The position numbers and the translations under genes are program-made. From the NCBI RefSeq assembly GCF_016808095.1, contig NC_068979.1, positions 18,258,501-18,322,500 on the forward strand: a stretch of DNA of 64,000 bases. The letters are read 5' to 3'. The DNA is from Vigna angularis. Taxonomy: Eukaryota; Streptophyta; Magnoliopsida; Fabales; Fabaceae. The notes beneath the pieces were generated by a model that ran no database searches, had not been told where the DNA came from, and was given only the letters and a program-made list of their open reading frames with translations. This document shows positions 13,056 through 23,447 of the stretch, piece after piece. Numbering within the stretch: the first letter of the stretch is position 1; each line of letters begins with the position of its first letter.

Positions 13056-14010
13056 TTACAATTTGATTAGTATTTGCCAACATCTAGTTCTTTGTGACTC
13101 TTCATTCTATTTTCTGTGCTCTTTACCAACAAATAATCCAACATGTTGATTTTGGGTAAATTCAAGATTTGAGTCCAGTACAAAATGTACTGAACAATTT
13201 AAGGCAGTCCACAATCATCCAACTCAAGTATCAGTTTTCCCATATTTAAAATAAGATAAAATGACAGAAAGGAGGTCAAAATCATGGTTAGGGAAGCATC
13301 AATTCACATAGAAATAGAGATAAAAGGAGGTCAAAATGTAGATAGCTACAAAATGTGCAGAAACTAAGAATGAAGATCCTGCAGAAAACAGAATACTCCA
13401 ACTTCTCCTTATCTATCCATGAAGCTGTTATCTTTATTGGATTTACATCCTATACTGTAATTATTGCTTTATAGATTAATTAGTGTAAATAATTAATAAA
13501 AATGTAAACTCTAAATCAATTAGTATCCAATCTAATAGTTGAATATAGTTACTAATAGTAGTTAATAATTAGTGTAAATAAAATAAAGACATTTGGTGTT
13601 CATATAAGCTTAAATTTGAAATTAAAAATTATCTTCTTATTGAAAACTGAAAAGCAAAAAAAGCATACGGAGGACAAACCGAATTGTTATTTTTTAATAA
13701 GATAATTGTTACAAAAAGCTATTTATATTGGAGTTGGATGACCACGGGTACACAATCTAATTAAACTTGTATAGCAAACAACTAAAATGACAGGTAAGAG
13801 ATGTTTTTGTTTACAACTTATTCATACACCTCATCCCACTAGTAAAGGTTGGTGAAAATAATAATTTATTTAAGCTACTTCGAGTTTATTTCTAAATAAG
13901 TATAAATCTAGCAGAAGAAAGAGACTTGATATATGTTTAGAGGAAAGAATTTGAATCCATTGAATTTCGAATTAAATTGCAATGTTTTCTACCTCTGATT
14001 AATTTAGTAT
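13056..14010. other. AT-rich intergenic DNA
   Basis: No coding or structural feature recognised. GGAGGTCAAAAT occurs twice, about 55 bases apart (near 13271 and 13326). Confidence 0.4.
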
Positions 14011-14291
14011 CACTAATTCGAAATCTGCCAGTTAAAAATAACTAGTGACATTTTAATAAATAAAATAAGTTATTTGAGTTGGTGATATGCAAGTCTAATG
14101 TCATATAGCTGTTTAACGTCGATGGTCTACATGTCTGACGTTATATTATGTTTTCTTTTTTTACATTTGTTGGATAATAAAGAGACGTCTAACTATGTCG
14201 AGTCATCAAAAACATGAACTGAAAAGACATATTCTACATTTCTGACCAATTAGAAATTGGTAGGTTCCACGTCTAATGTAAGACCCATGAA

Positions 14292-14294
<3 letters not shown>

Positions 14295-14324
<30 letters not shown>
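14295..14324. repeat. (AT)n microsatellite
   Basis: Pure AT dinucleotide run, visible directly, within the solo LTR. Confidence 0.9.
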
Positions 14325-14326
<2 letters not shown>

Positions 14327-14462
14327 CTAATAGTAAATTTTAGCATTTTATTAGTAATAATAATTTTAATGGATAGAAAAATGTAAATTTTTGGATATAA
14401 AATTATAGTAATTCTAGAGGGAGAGTTTCAAATTTTTGATAACTTATTTAGGATTTTTTTTA

Positions 14463-14517
14463 AGAAAAGTGAATAGTAAATAGTAAATAGTAAATAGTGA
14501 ATAGTGAATGGTTAAAA

Positions 14518-14569
<52 letters not shown>

Positions 14570-14704
14570 TAAATTGTGGAAGAGAACACTCCACGTAGAA
14601 TTAATCATTCAGAGATAAGAATGGTGAATAAAAAATAATTTTTGAATAGTAAAAATGAATAGTAAAAGTGAATAGTAAAAATGAATAGTAAAAAATGAAT
14701 AGTA
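14463..14704. repeat. GAATAGTAAA short tandem repeats and (AT)n run
   Basis: Repeated (G)AATAGTAAA / AATAGTGAAT units occur at about 14470-14510 and again at 14645-14704, with an (AT)n run at 14520-14565 between them. They lie just upstream of the solo LTR's TATA box, in its U3 region. Confidence 0.8.
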
Positions 14705-14715
14705 AAATGTTTGGC

Positions 14716-14723
14716 TATAAATA
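14716..14723 (+). promoter_or_regulatory. TATA box of the solo LTR
   Basis: TATAAATA in the context GGCTATAAATAGCC, the only strong TATA motif in the LTR that is not part of an AT repeat. It would place a retrotransposon transcript start near 14745-14755, before a purine-rich leader (GAGAGAAGAGAG). Confidence 0.5.
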
Positions 14724-15100
14724 GCCAAGGGGGGGAGGCTGAAGATTTACACCAAAATTCTAGAGAAATTGTGAGAGAAGAGAGTTGGAGGAAATTCTAG
14801 TTGAAGAGGGGAAATTCTGGAAGTTTCCGGAGAACGGTTTGAGAAGAGGAAACTAAGTCTGGAATATAGGTAAGGGGAGCTAACTTTGAGTATTTCCTTT
14901 TGTATTATCTTGAGTCTGGAATATGCTATATTCTGTTTTTGTCTGATCTTAAATCTTGAATATGGAGTATTTTGTTTCTGTATGATCTTGAAATTTAAAT
15001 AAGAGTATGCTTCTGTAATGATACCCAAGTGTGATAGTTGTAAAATGTTATATTGATTATGTTATGCCATTTGTATGTTATTAGTTGTTTATTTTTTTTT

Positions 15101-15645
15101 TGGAAGGATTAGAAATTGTCTAACCGGCTCTGCCAGATTCAATTTCTTGTTTCCCCAAACTATTTATGGCTTTACTTATTTATTTTATTGCATTTTTGGA
15201 AGGATTAGAAGTTGTCTAACCGGCTCTGCCAGATTCAACTTCTTGTTTCCCCAAACTATTTATTGCTTTACTTATCTATTTTATTGCATTTTTGGAAGGA
15301 TTAGAAGTTGTCTAACCGGCTCTGCCAGATTCAACTTCTTGTTTCCCCAAACTATTTATTGCTTTACTTATTTATTTTATTGCATTTTTGGAAGGATTAG
15401 AAGTTGTCTAACCGGCTCTGCCAGATTCAACTTCTTGTTTCCCCAGACATGTTATTGTTCGCGTTATTTAATTATATTGTATTTTTGGATGGATTAGAAG
15501 TTGTCTAACCGGCTCTGCCAGATTCAACTTCTTGTTTCCCCAGAAATTTTATTGTTCTATATATTTTTTTATTGTATCTTTCTGGAAGGATGAGAAGTTG
15601 TCTAACCGGCTCTGCCAGATTCAACTTCTTGATTCCCCTAAATTT
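15101..15645. repeat. Six-copy 96-bp tandem array with a hairpin core
   Basis: Copies of GGATTAGAA(A/G)TTGTCTAA begin at 15106, 15202, 15298, 15394, 15491 and 15598 (spacing 96, 96, 96, 97, 107). Each core has an 8-bp inverted repeat, AGAAGTTG and CAACTTCT, around CTAACCGGCTCTGCCAG. In the first copy both arms differ together (AGAAATTG and CAATTTCT), which preserves pairing. The repeats keep a frame open at 15075-15497, but that is a by-product of the repetition, not a gene. Confidence 0.92.
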
Positions 15646-16680
15646 TTATATTAATATTATTTTGATGGTAATGGGAGCTAATTATTTTTGTATGAATTTA
15701 TTTTATAAAATATTTGCATATGAATGTTGAACTGGTGTGCTCTTGTGAAACTATTTTATGACTTTTATTATATTGGGTATGATAACTGAAACTGTGAAAT
15801 TGTACATGTTGTGATGTGATGAATTTAATCTGTTCTGAATGAGTTTGTTGGCTGAAATTGATCTTGTTGGAAGGTCTGAAGTAAGGGTTCTGAAATAGCT
15901 TATATATGGGTATTAAATAGATGTACAAATATTGTTTGAGGTTGCTATGAGAGGAAGTGAACACATTAAAATTTGGCATTTCAAATTTAGAGCATAAGAG
16001 AGCATGGTAGATAATTTAAATAAATCAATTGTTAATTATTGAGGGCCTTTCTTTGTTGGTAGGATAGAGGAACCTTAAAAACCTGAGTTGGCACATCCCT
16101 GATCATAGAGCAGCCCTGGCCTGGTCCAGTCAGTTGTGACTAGTCATATGTGCTGACGTCGAAGGTGAGTCTGATGCGTTCAGACATCTGGGTCCTCTCC
16201 GGTGACCAATTTGAGTAAAGAAAAATCTATACTAGGATGAAAAGAAAATAAAACAAGTTGATTGTAGATGCATAATATTTTCATGGTAAAAATTTCATAT
16301 ATATTTTATTACATTGAGCCCAGACTTTAATATGTAGTTCCTAAGATATGTTGATATATTTTGGTTGATCTATGATCTTTGTTTGGTGAAAATACGTTGA
16401 GTTATACTCGTTATGGGCAAAATGAGTTTATAATATGAAGCATGATATTTGGCAATATGTTTAATTTATTGATACCAAAACGGGTTATTATGAATTCATG
16501 ATTAAAGAATGAACATGATTGAGTTAGGTGGATAAGAGGGTATGAATTGTTGGTTTTATGAAATGTTGGGGTGGATATGAGAAATCATTACTTATGAAAT
16601 GATGTTACTACCGGGAGTAGCATGTTCGAGTTATACCATGAGAGTTTGGTATGAACAAAGTAACACCTGAGGTTTATAAA

Positions 16681-16855
16681 AGCAGGCAGAGAGGGGTCTG
16701 ACCATAAGGCTTCAGAAAGTAATACATAGTATATAAGTGAGGCTTAAGGAAGCAGGCAGAGAGGGGTCTGACCATAAGGCTTCAGAAAGTAAGCCATAGT
16801 ATATAAGTGAGGCTTAAGGAAGCAGGCAGAGAGCGGTCTGACCATAAGGCTTCAT
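16681..16855. repeat. Three-copy 70-bp tandem repeat
   Basis: AGCAGGCAGAGAGGGGTCTG starts copies at 16681, 16751 and 16821 (the last has AGAGCGG). Each is followed by ACCATAAGGCTTCA, and the first two by AGTATATAAGTGAGGCTTAA. It is a second, unrelated array inside the solo LTR. Confidence 0.9.
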
Positions 16856-17420
16856 GAGTAAGCATGGTACACTTGTAAGATTTATGGAAATGAGAAAGAT
16901 GATTTTGATAATGATGAATTAATGACATCGGAATAATGATATTTTATCAATTGCAAAAATACATGATTATAATATTTTTATTACAAGATTAATGATTTTA
17001 TGATATGGTTGGCTTACCCTCATTTGTTTGTACTATGATCATATAACTCATGTTATATGTGATTAGATAATGTTGCAGATGCGGTTGAAAAAGCTTAAAG
17101 ATGAGAGAGATGCGGGGAAAAACTTTCAGGGATTTTTTGTAAAAAGAATAAATTTGTATTGGGAAGATTATGTTGTGTAAAACTTATAAGTTGAAATTTC
17201 AATGGTGAAGACTATATTGTTTAAAGTTTGTATGTTTGGTATTGTACTTTGGAGTAATTGGAATAAAGTTTGATTGTTTATATGAGATATCAAATTAATT
17301 TAGTCTCTACTATCAGTAATACCCTTTAAAATATTTGGGTGTTACATCTAATGGTGTTCAAAATATAATAAAAATTTAAGCAGGAAGTGTGTTTTTGAGC
17401 CAATTAGACGTCGTTCGTTA

Positions 17421-17470
17421 AGAGGGGCAGGGGGAGAGGGGAGAGGGGAGAGGGGAGGGGGAGGGGGTGA
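17421..17470 (+). repeat. G-rich GGGGAGA repeat (possible G-quadruplex)
   Basis: About 50 bases of repeated GGGGAGA / GGGGGAG units on the + strand, in strong contrast to the AT-rich surroundings. It has at least four runs of four or more G. It lies between two GACGTC motifs of the decayed CACTA element's left subterminal region. Confidence 0.8.
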
Positions 17471-17825
17471 CGTCTAATGGCTATATAATGTCGGCTAAGT
17501 AGAGTTCGATGTCTTATTCTTTTTTATTCTGTCTAGAACCTCATTTCCTTCACTTTCTCTATACGAACCCTTGCTTCCACGAGTGCAAAGAACTCCTGTG
17601 AACATTTGCGCGACCACCAAAGGTAACATTTATTTCATTTAACACATATGCACACTTATTGAACACTTTAGGTATGATTTTCTTTCATTTTGACCAATTG
17701 GTTTCATGCATAGACCATCTTTGGAGCACCAATGTGTTCTCCTTTCTCCCTCACCGGAAGACGCTTTATTCTGGCGGCAAACCCAGAGGTCATTTTTCTT
17801 TTTTTATTTTTGATGTATAATGCAC

Positions 17826-18093
17826 TTTGTTTATAAATTGGTTGTTGCATTTTTGTTTTTTCATATATATTTCCCTTGGAAAACTACTTTGTTGTATCTG
17901 ACATTGGTTATATTTTGTCTAATGTGATTTTTTGGCATTTTAATTAAACTAACCATTATCAGGAGGAGCCTTAGCGATTTGTTTATAAATTGGTTGTTGC
18001 ACTTTCGTTTTTTTTATATATATTGCCCTTGGGAAACTTGTTTGTTGTATCCAACATTTTTTTTCTAGTATGATTTTAGGCATTTTAATTAAA
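17826..18093. repeat. Two-copy imperfect tandem duplication, 152-bp offset
   Basis: TTTGTTTATAAATTGGTTGT begins at 17826 and again at 17978. About 115 bases are repeated with scattered differences, both copies ending near GGCATTTTAATTAAA. It lies upstream of the CACTA transposase-associated ORF. Confidence 0.85.
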
Positions 18094-18498
18094 TATTGAG
18101 TGAAACTTGGTTCCTGTTTGAGATTTAACACAAATGATTAAACTTTTAATTCTTTGTATTAAATAACGAATTATCTGATCGGACTGTTTGGAAAAAAAAA
18201 TTCATAATTTTCTATAACCTGTATGTTGGAGTTCATGGATAAATTTGATAAAATTTCGGTTGAGATCATTTTGTATTATTCTTCGGATGCATATTTAATT
18301 ATGGTCATATGTGATTACTCTCATTTCGTGTATTTCGAAGACCAATGCGAAATGCTACTGAAATTTAATCAAATTTATCATGTTAAACTTCTTTGTATGT
18401 ATGTTAGCAATTATTAAAATTTTTTTTTTCGAATGGGTACAAGCCTAACTTGTGAGAGTTAAAAATTTGAGACTAGTGAAGTTTGTAACAAACATAGT

Positions 18499-18726
18499 AT
18501 GGATCAAAGCTGGATGAATGAACGTCGCATCAATGATGAGTATGAAAATAGAGTTTTTGAGTTATTGCAATATGTTGAAGAACATACAAATTTTGTGAAC
18601 GAAACATATTTTTGTCCTTGTATTTGCTATCTTAATCAAATACGCCAAGACTTGGACAACATGCGTGATCATCTATTCATCTATGGTATAATGAGACGTC
18701 ATATAGTTTGGACTTGGCATGAATAA
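18499..18726 (+). pseudogene. CACTA transposase-associated domain ORF, 75 codons (truncated)
   Basis: The peptide begins MDQSWMNERRINDEYEN and contains YFCPCICYLN, then MRDHLFIYGIMRRHIVWTWH. This matches the family pattern of the Transpos_assoc domain at the N-terminus of plant En/Spm transposases: MD.SWM.., a cysteine pair, an HL..GF segment, and a W..HGE end. A stop follows at once, and no transposase catalytic core is found downstream. The reading jumps to ULP1-like sequence, so the element is an internally deleted relic. Presumed role in an intact element: binding subterminal repeats. Confidence 0.65.
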
Positions 18727-18839
18727 ACATTAGACAACATCATGAGGAACATATTATTTAGATGAACGAATGAATGAGTATGTGTTACCAAATAATCCTT
18801 CTGGAAACACAGTTGATCACAAGCAAACATACTTGTAAA

Positions 18840-19365
18840 CATGGATGTCTGAGTCTAAAAGAGAGATGTACCTTACACTATGCATTGATGGGTATGTGTT
18901 ACTGATTGTAAAATTTTATGAAGGTTTACTTAATTAATTGACTAACTATTTGTGATTCATGATAGGAACCATTGACAACTAATGGTCATCATACCAAGAC
19001 AATGCATAATTGTATGGTTTTGTTCCGTGCACACGAAGATGAAAGCTGAGATGAAATCCTTGTTACAAACATAAGTGTTAAATATTTTCATATCAATTAC
19101 TTAGTTATATTACTATTAACCTATATGTTTCAAATGTAATTAGAGTTGTTGGTAGGCCTAGAGCACAACAAATTCAAATACTGTATCCAAAGGTGAGAAC
19201 TCATTGATCTTTAAGTTATTAATTTTCGTATGCAAACTTATGACATGTATATGTGATTATTTTATTTGTCATGTTTAGTGTAACAAGCAGTTATATTCAT
19301 GGAAATGTGACTACTATGTCATGTCTTGGATGAAGACCATTATCCGAGTAGAAATCTTGAATGAA
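18840..19365 (+). pseudogene. ULP1-like (C48) cysteine peptidase remnant from the CACTA element
   Basis: Three blocks can be read. At 18840-18895, SESKREMYLTLCIDGY. At 18965-19070, after an intron-like gap, QLMVIIPRQCIIVWFCSVH, where the expected HW before QL reads H-stop (TGA for TGG). At 19280-19350, WKCDYYVMSWMKTII, in the position of the ECGYYVM..M motif with the catalytic cysteine, where the usual glycine is D. ULP1-type peptidases remove SUMO, and plant CACTA and MULE elements often carry a copy. Here a stop codon, the missing upstream catalytic region and frame breaks make it non-functional. Confidence 0.6.
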
Positions 19366-20022
19366 GACCATCATCCGAGCAGGAATTAGAGATGATTGGA
19401 CTGGGGTAATAATACGTATATTTCACATATTGCAAATCACATTCAACTTTAAACATTAGAATGAACACATAATCAACTTGTTTTGTTTTTACAACACTTC
19501 ATGAATTCATCACCAATGATGGAGGATACACTAAAGAAGATATGACAATAATGGGGTAGCGTATCTTCTGGATAGATGAAGTTAGGACATACCCACCTAG
19601 CAACCATTGTTTTTTTTTGTTGAAGACATAGATTACTTTACTTTTAGTTTTCATTTGTAAATATGTTATAGAAACCTCAAATACTAAAAATTGTGTTGGT
19701 TTTCTGATTTTTAGGTTTGGAAAAATTATAAAAATGTAAAAATTATTTTTAAAAAAAGTAAAATTGATAACAGATGTCAATTGATGTTTGCTATGGTAAA
19801 GGCTGACATCAATTCCCCCTTCTCTATTTCCAAAATGTTTCGCTCAACGTTGCATATCCCTCTCGCATAGTGGAAAATGACATTTGTTCCTATGAAGTCT
19901 GACATCAATCGATGTCTGTTCTTGAGCTCCGACATTAAAATGACATCTCTCAGAATGATGTCGAAGCTTGGACTAATGTGAAACGTCCAAAATAACATAC
20001 ATCTAATCTCATTTTTGTAGTA

Positions 20023-20796
20023 ATGATCCACTTAGTGTTTTCTAGACTACCAAAATATGAGATTAAAATGAAAATGGACTTAGTGCATTGTTGGATATCC
20101 AACATAAACTAGAGATAAGACAAGTTTACAATATATAAGTTGGTGCATACCTAATCTTACAAGCTAGTTTTGTGAACTTAAATAAAACTTAAAATTTACT
20201 TCTCCATATGATATCAGAACCATGAATTAGAACTCATCCTACTGAAATTTATTGTTTATTGAGTCTATCGTATGCCACTAACTATCAGACCAATATCATA
20301 AACACTACATCACCAGAGCTATAAACCACTAAGAAGGATCCATTTGCTAGCTTTGAAACCAGATTGTTGAGTACTTTGGAACCTGTCAAATCATTGTTAT
20401 ACTTCTTTAGTTTGGAAAAAAATCCAAGTTTAGACTAGAAATAATGAAAATATACTATAAAAGTAAAAACAATTTCTTCTCTTAAGTTTTTTTTAGGAAT
20501 AGATTATGTCTAAACTTATTTTACTAGTATTTGTAAAAGTAATTAATGCAAAAAACAAAGGATTCATTATCATCAATTGTGCAAGGAAAAAATAAAGATA
20601 CTAACTACATGAGATTCTTTGTCATTCTTTCTCGAAGCTTGATTGGAAGGAACCGTTTAATTTCTTGTAAGTGCTCCCAATTCAGCTAATAGAACCCTTT
20701 TTTCTATACCAACAGTGCATATACTTAACCAATTAGGGAAGTCAACTCCCTATTTGCAAGGGTAGGCTTTATAATTTGTCACAATGCTTCAAATAT
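20023..20796. other. Remnant repetitive DNA, possible LTR fragment
   Basis: No ORF. The segment around 20095-20225 (TCTTACAAGCTAGTTTTGTG and ATGATATCAGAACCATG) has the feel of decayed legume retrotransposon LTR or PBS-adjacent sequence, but ends and partner could not be defined. Confidence 0.3.
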
Positions 20797-22468
20797 CACT
20801 AGTGCAGTCAAGGGAAACGACAACGATTGTTTTCGCCCATAAACAGCGGTTCCTGAACCGAGGCATATACAAGCGAGGTAAAAACAGGTAGGCTTTATGC
20901 CTCGGTTCAGAACCGAAGCAGTAGGGTTTTTTTTTTCTTTTTTTTTTGAAGGACTTTTCGCCTCGGTTCCTTCTGAACCGAGGCAGTAGAATGATTTTTT
21001 TTTTTGGTTTTGTCTGTAAAAAGTTATTTCTCACGTTGTTCGAGTTCTCCCAGTGGGTCAGTAAGCAAGGTAGCATTTTAGCATCTTCACTCTCCGAGAA
21101 GCTTGATAACGTGCCCACCAATCTTCAACACTCTATTCTCACATCGGACCACCACAACACAACCATGCCACCTATACCGGACCACCACAAGCGACCACGC
21201 GAAGTCTTCTTCTCCAACGACATTCTCCAAAATCACACTGCTATCCATGGCAACCTGTAGGAAATAGAAACCAAGCAAGAGAACCAGGACGCCGCCACCC
21301 ATAACCACGCTTCTCGTGCACCAACAACAACCACATTGTGTCGCGTCGTGCCGCCGCCATCAACAATCGTGCCACAACACCTCGTGAGCTCCATGAGGCA
21401 GCCGCCATGACCACCACGAGAGCTCCCTCTCTCCTTTGCACAACCTGCAATCAGAAAGGCAACCAGTAGACTGCGCCACCACCGCCTTCGAAGTAGCCAC
21501 CGCCAGCGTCCACGCAAATCGTGACAGCCTCCTTTCATTGTGCGTAGAGAACTCGCAGCAGAGCACCATCTTTCCTTCGTGGCAGGAGCAAACAATTTCC
21601 TTCAATCTTCACTGTCAATGCCACCGTCATCAAACCCTAAATCAAATTGTTTCCCCCAACCTCACTTCACGCAACCTCCATTCATCCTCATCAACAATTT
21701 TCAACCTGCAAAGCGCTATCCAGAAATCAAAACCTGCAAGGGATGGTCTGAACCCTAGAATCGAAACCTGCAAGAGAACCTTGACTTTTTTGGTGTTGAC
21801 GCCGAGGATGGAGCCTCCGCCGTGGAAGGGTCCCAAGCTCTGACAAGCCACTTGGAGCCACCCTCCGAGAGCGCAACCGAGGTCGAGAATAGTGGCGCCA
21901 CGGTCGAGATCGGGAGCGCAAACCTGAATTTGAAGAAGTTTGAAGGCGGAGCGAGCCACATAGCTTAGCCGTTGAGCCTCCTTGTAGAAAAAATATGCAG
22001 TTCCACCCACACCCATCTCTTGGTGGTGGTTGGTGTGTTCTGGCTGCAGCGGAAGCGCATTAGGTTGGAGCATAGAGAAGAAAGAGAAACAAGAAAAAGA
22101 AAAGGGAAATGGGAAATGGAAAAGGAACGGTCGTGCATGAGAAAATATCAAGGACCAACAACCTCGGTTCCTAGGCTAACAAATGCCTTCGGACCGAACG
22201 ACCTTGGTTCCTAGGCCAACCAATGCCTTAGGTCTGACTGGTGAGGCGTAGTAGGCAGCATAGCAGGTTTTGCAGAAAGGATGGACAAGTCTTTCGACCT
22301 CGGGTGCCTTGTTAACCGAGGTCATATCTCCTTTATGCTTCGGATGAGAAGGAACCGATACCTATAAATTCGGCTTAATTATGACAATGTCACCACATTT
22401 TGATAGACTTCGATTTTCCATAAATCGAAGCCTATTGGACAATTTAAAAAGCATAATTTTTATTAGTG
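20797..22468. mobile_element. CACTA element carrying captured gene DNA (Pack-CACTA), 1672 bp
   Basis: The left end is CACTAGTGCAG at 20797. The right end is TTTTTATTAGTG at 22468 (CACTAATAAAAA on the minus strand). TAT flanks both sides (20794-20796 and 22469-22471), the 3-bp duplication expected of CACTA elements. Subterminal repeats around CCTCGGTTC and AACCGAGG crowd the first 200 and last 330 bases in both orientations. The interior is GC-rich and carries antisense methyltransferase sequence. No transposase is encoded, so movement would need an autonomous relative. Confidence 0.85.
21741..22016 (-). pseudogene. Captured FtsJ/RlmE-type RNA 2'-O-methyltransferase fragment
   Basis: Read on the minus strand from the ATG at 22014-22016: YFFYKEAQRLSYVARSAFKL, then ATILDLGCALGGWLQVACQS, then LGPFHGGGSILGVNTKKVKV. 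This is the N-terminal catalytic region of FtsJ/RrmJ-type 23S rRNA uridine 2'-O-methyltransferases (plant organellar or MRM2-like forms). The R/K-S-A-(F/Y)-K-L helix and the SAM-binding DLGCAPGGW motif are visible, but the proline of that motif is L here. After VKV the frame breaks, and the continuation (FDSRVQTI) is found in another frame near 21741-21766. The remaining catalytic residues are absent. It lies antisense inside the CACTA element, so it is a transduplicated fragment; the parent gene is elsewhere. Loss of function is near certain. Confidence 0.75.
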
Positions 22469-22471
22469 TAT

Positions 22472-22835
22472 AAATGCCGAATGTCAAATTAGGGGCGAAT
22501 TTCAAAACAATGGTCTAATATTGAAGTATCACCATTTCAAAAAACAAAAATATAGGATTTAGCTTGACATGAATTTTGTCCACTTGATAACTGCAAAATT
22601 CTTAAAGTTATTAATTTTCTTTTGGATAACCTGAGTTAAAAAGTTTTTTTTTTAATAATAATGATCAGGTATCATAAATAAAGTAGACATTCTTTCCACT
22701 TTTTGAATTTTAAATGGATGAATTATATCTAGTTTTATATTAGATAATTACGTGTTTAGAATGTTTTAGTTGGTTAACTTTTTTTTACATATATTTTTTA
22801 ATATAGAAATTTTAATTTTCAATATAAATAATTCG

Positions 22836-22895
<60 letters not shown>

Positions 22896-23242
22896 ATGTG
22901 TTTAAAATGTTATACTTAACTACCTGTCCTTTTCATTTTGTAAGGAAAAACAGTAAGCTTAGGAAATTGTTTTGTTTTCTAGCTGGAACATTCTATCCCC
23001 ATTTGCACAGCAGGCCATCCCGATAAGGTTAAGTTGGTCTAGTGCTGAAAGCCCTAATATATAAATCATAAGTGTAAGGAATTCATGCTGAAAGGAGTGC
23101 ATCAAGTAAAGGAAAGTTGTAAGAAAATTCACTTTACCAAATTGATATTATAATCACAATATAAAGAAAGTTTTAAAATTGGTATTCTTCCATACTTCAT
23201 CTTCAAGAAATGGATTCCTTTGTGAAGTAAAGGATAGATAGA
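22472..23242. other. AT-rich spacer
   Basis: No coding feature; contains an (AT)n run at 22838-22890. Confidence 0.5.
22838..22890. repeat. (AT)n microsatellite
   Basis: Pure dinucleotide run of about 53 bases. Confidence 0.9.
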
Positions 23243-23447
23243 ATGATGTCAACCTTCTCATTGGCTTCTCTTAATTTGCCTCTGAAGATATGTTGGAATA
23301 ATTTCCATCAGTTATACTGTTACAGTTTCTCTTGGGAAGAAGAAAAAATGATGTCAAACTTTTTATTTGGGTTCTCTAAATTTTACTTATCAAAGTCTGT
23401 TGGAATAAATTCATGTGTGGCATTTGTGGCAGTTTTCCAAGGAAAAA
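23243..23447. repeat. Two-copy imperfect duplication, about 106-bp offset
   Basis: ATGATGTCAACCTTCTCATT at 23243 is echoed by ATGATGTCAAACTTTTTATT at 23349, followed in each by TTGG.TTCTCT.AATTT, TGTTGGAATAA and a TT(T/C)(T/C)C.(T/A)GG(G/A)AA end. The duplication keeps a 70-codon frame open across both copies (M-M-S-[TN]-F-L repeated). I recognise no protein family; it could be a fragment of a gene or of a repeat. Confidence 0.55.

Larger units (their letters stand above)
14277..17346 (+). mobile_element. Solo LTR of a large LTR retrotransposon, 3070 bp
   Basis: It begins TGTAAGACCC and ends GGGTGTTACA, near-perfect terminal inverted repeats with the TG..CA of an LTR. TCTAA occurs immediately before (14272-14276) and after (17347-17351), a perfect 5-bp target duplication. 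No internal domain, PBS or second LTR is present, so this is a solo LTR left by LTR-LTR recombination. It contains a TATA box, two tandem arrays (15101-15645 and 16681-16855) and microsatellites. Its size suggests a Gypsy-type parent; that is inference. Confidence 0.85.
14011..20022 (+). mobile_element. Decayed CACTA (En/Spm) transposon, split by a solo LTR
   Basis: The internal coding remnants (transposase-associated ORF at 18499 and ULP1-like peptidase pieces at 18965-19350) are of En/Spm type. Both flanks carry short repeated motifs around GACGTCTAA, GACATC and TGTCTGACG, as expected for CACTA subterminal repeats. The proposed left end is CACTAATTCG at 14011. The right end TTTTTGTAGTA at 20022 is one base from the canonical TGTAGTG. 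The flanking trinucleotides (TAT and ATG) do not match, so both ends are approximate. The solo LTR at 14277-17346 sits inside it. Confidence 0.45.

Noticed and set aside
15075..15497. 140-codon open frame with repeated FGRIRSCLTGSARFNFLFPQ
   Set aside because: It is made by the 96-bp tandem repeat (period divisible by three) inside a solo LTR. No protein family matches, and the frame stops where the spacing changes.
21233..21595. Tryptophan/arginine-rich minus-strand frames of 69-120 codons
   Set aside because: GC-rich capture region opened by composition; several overlapping frames are equally long, and none shows a domain.
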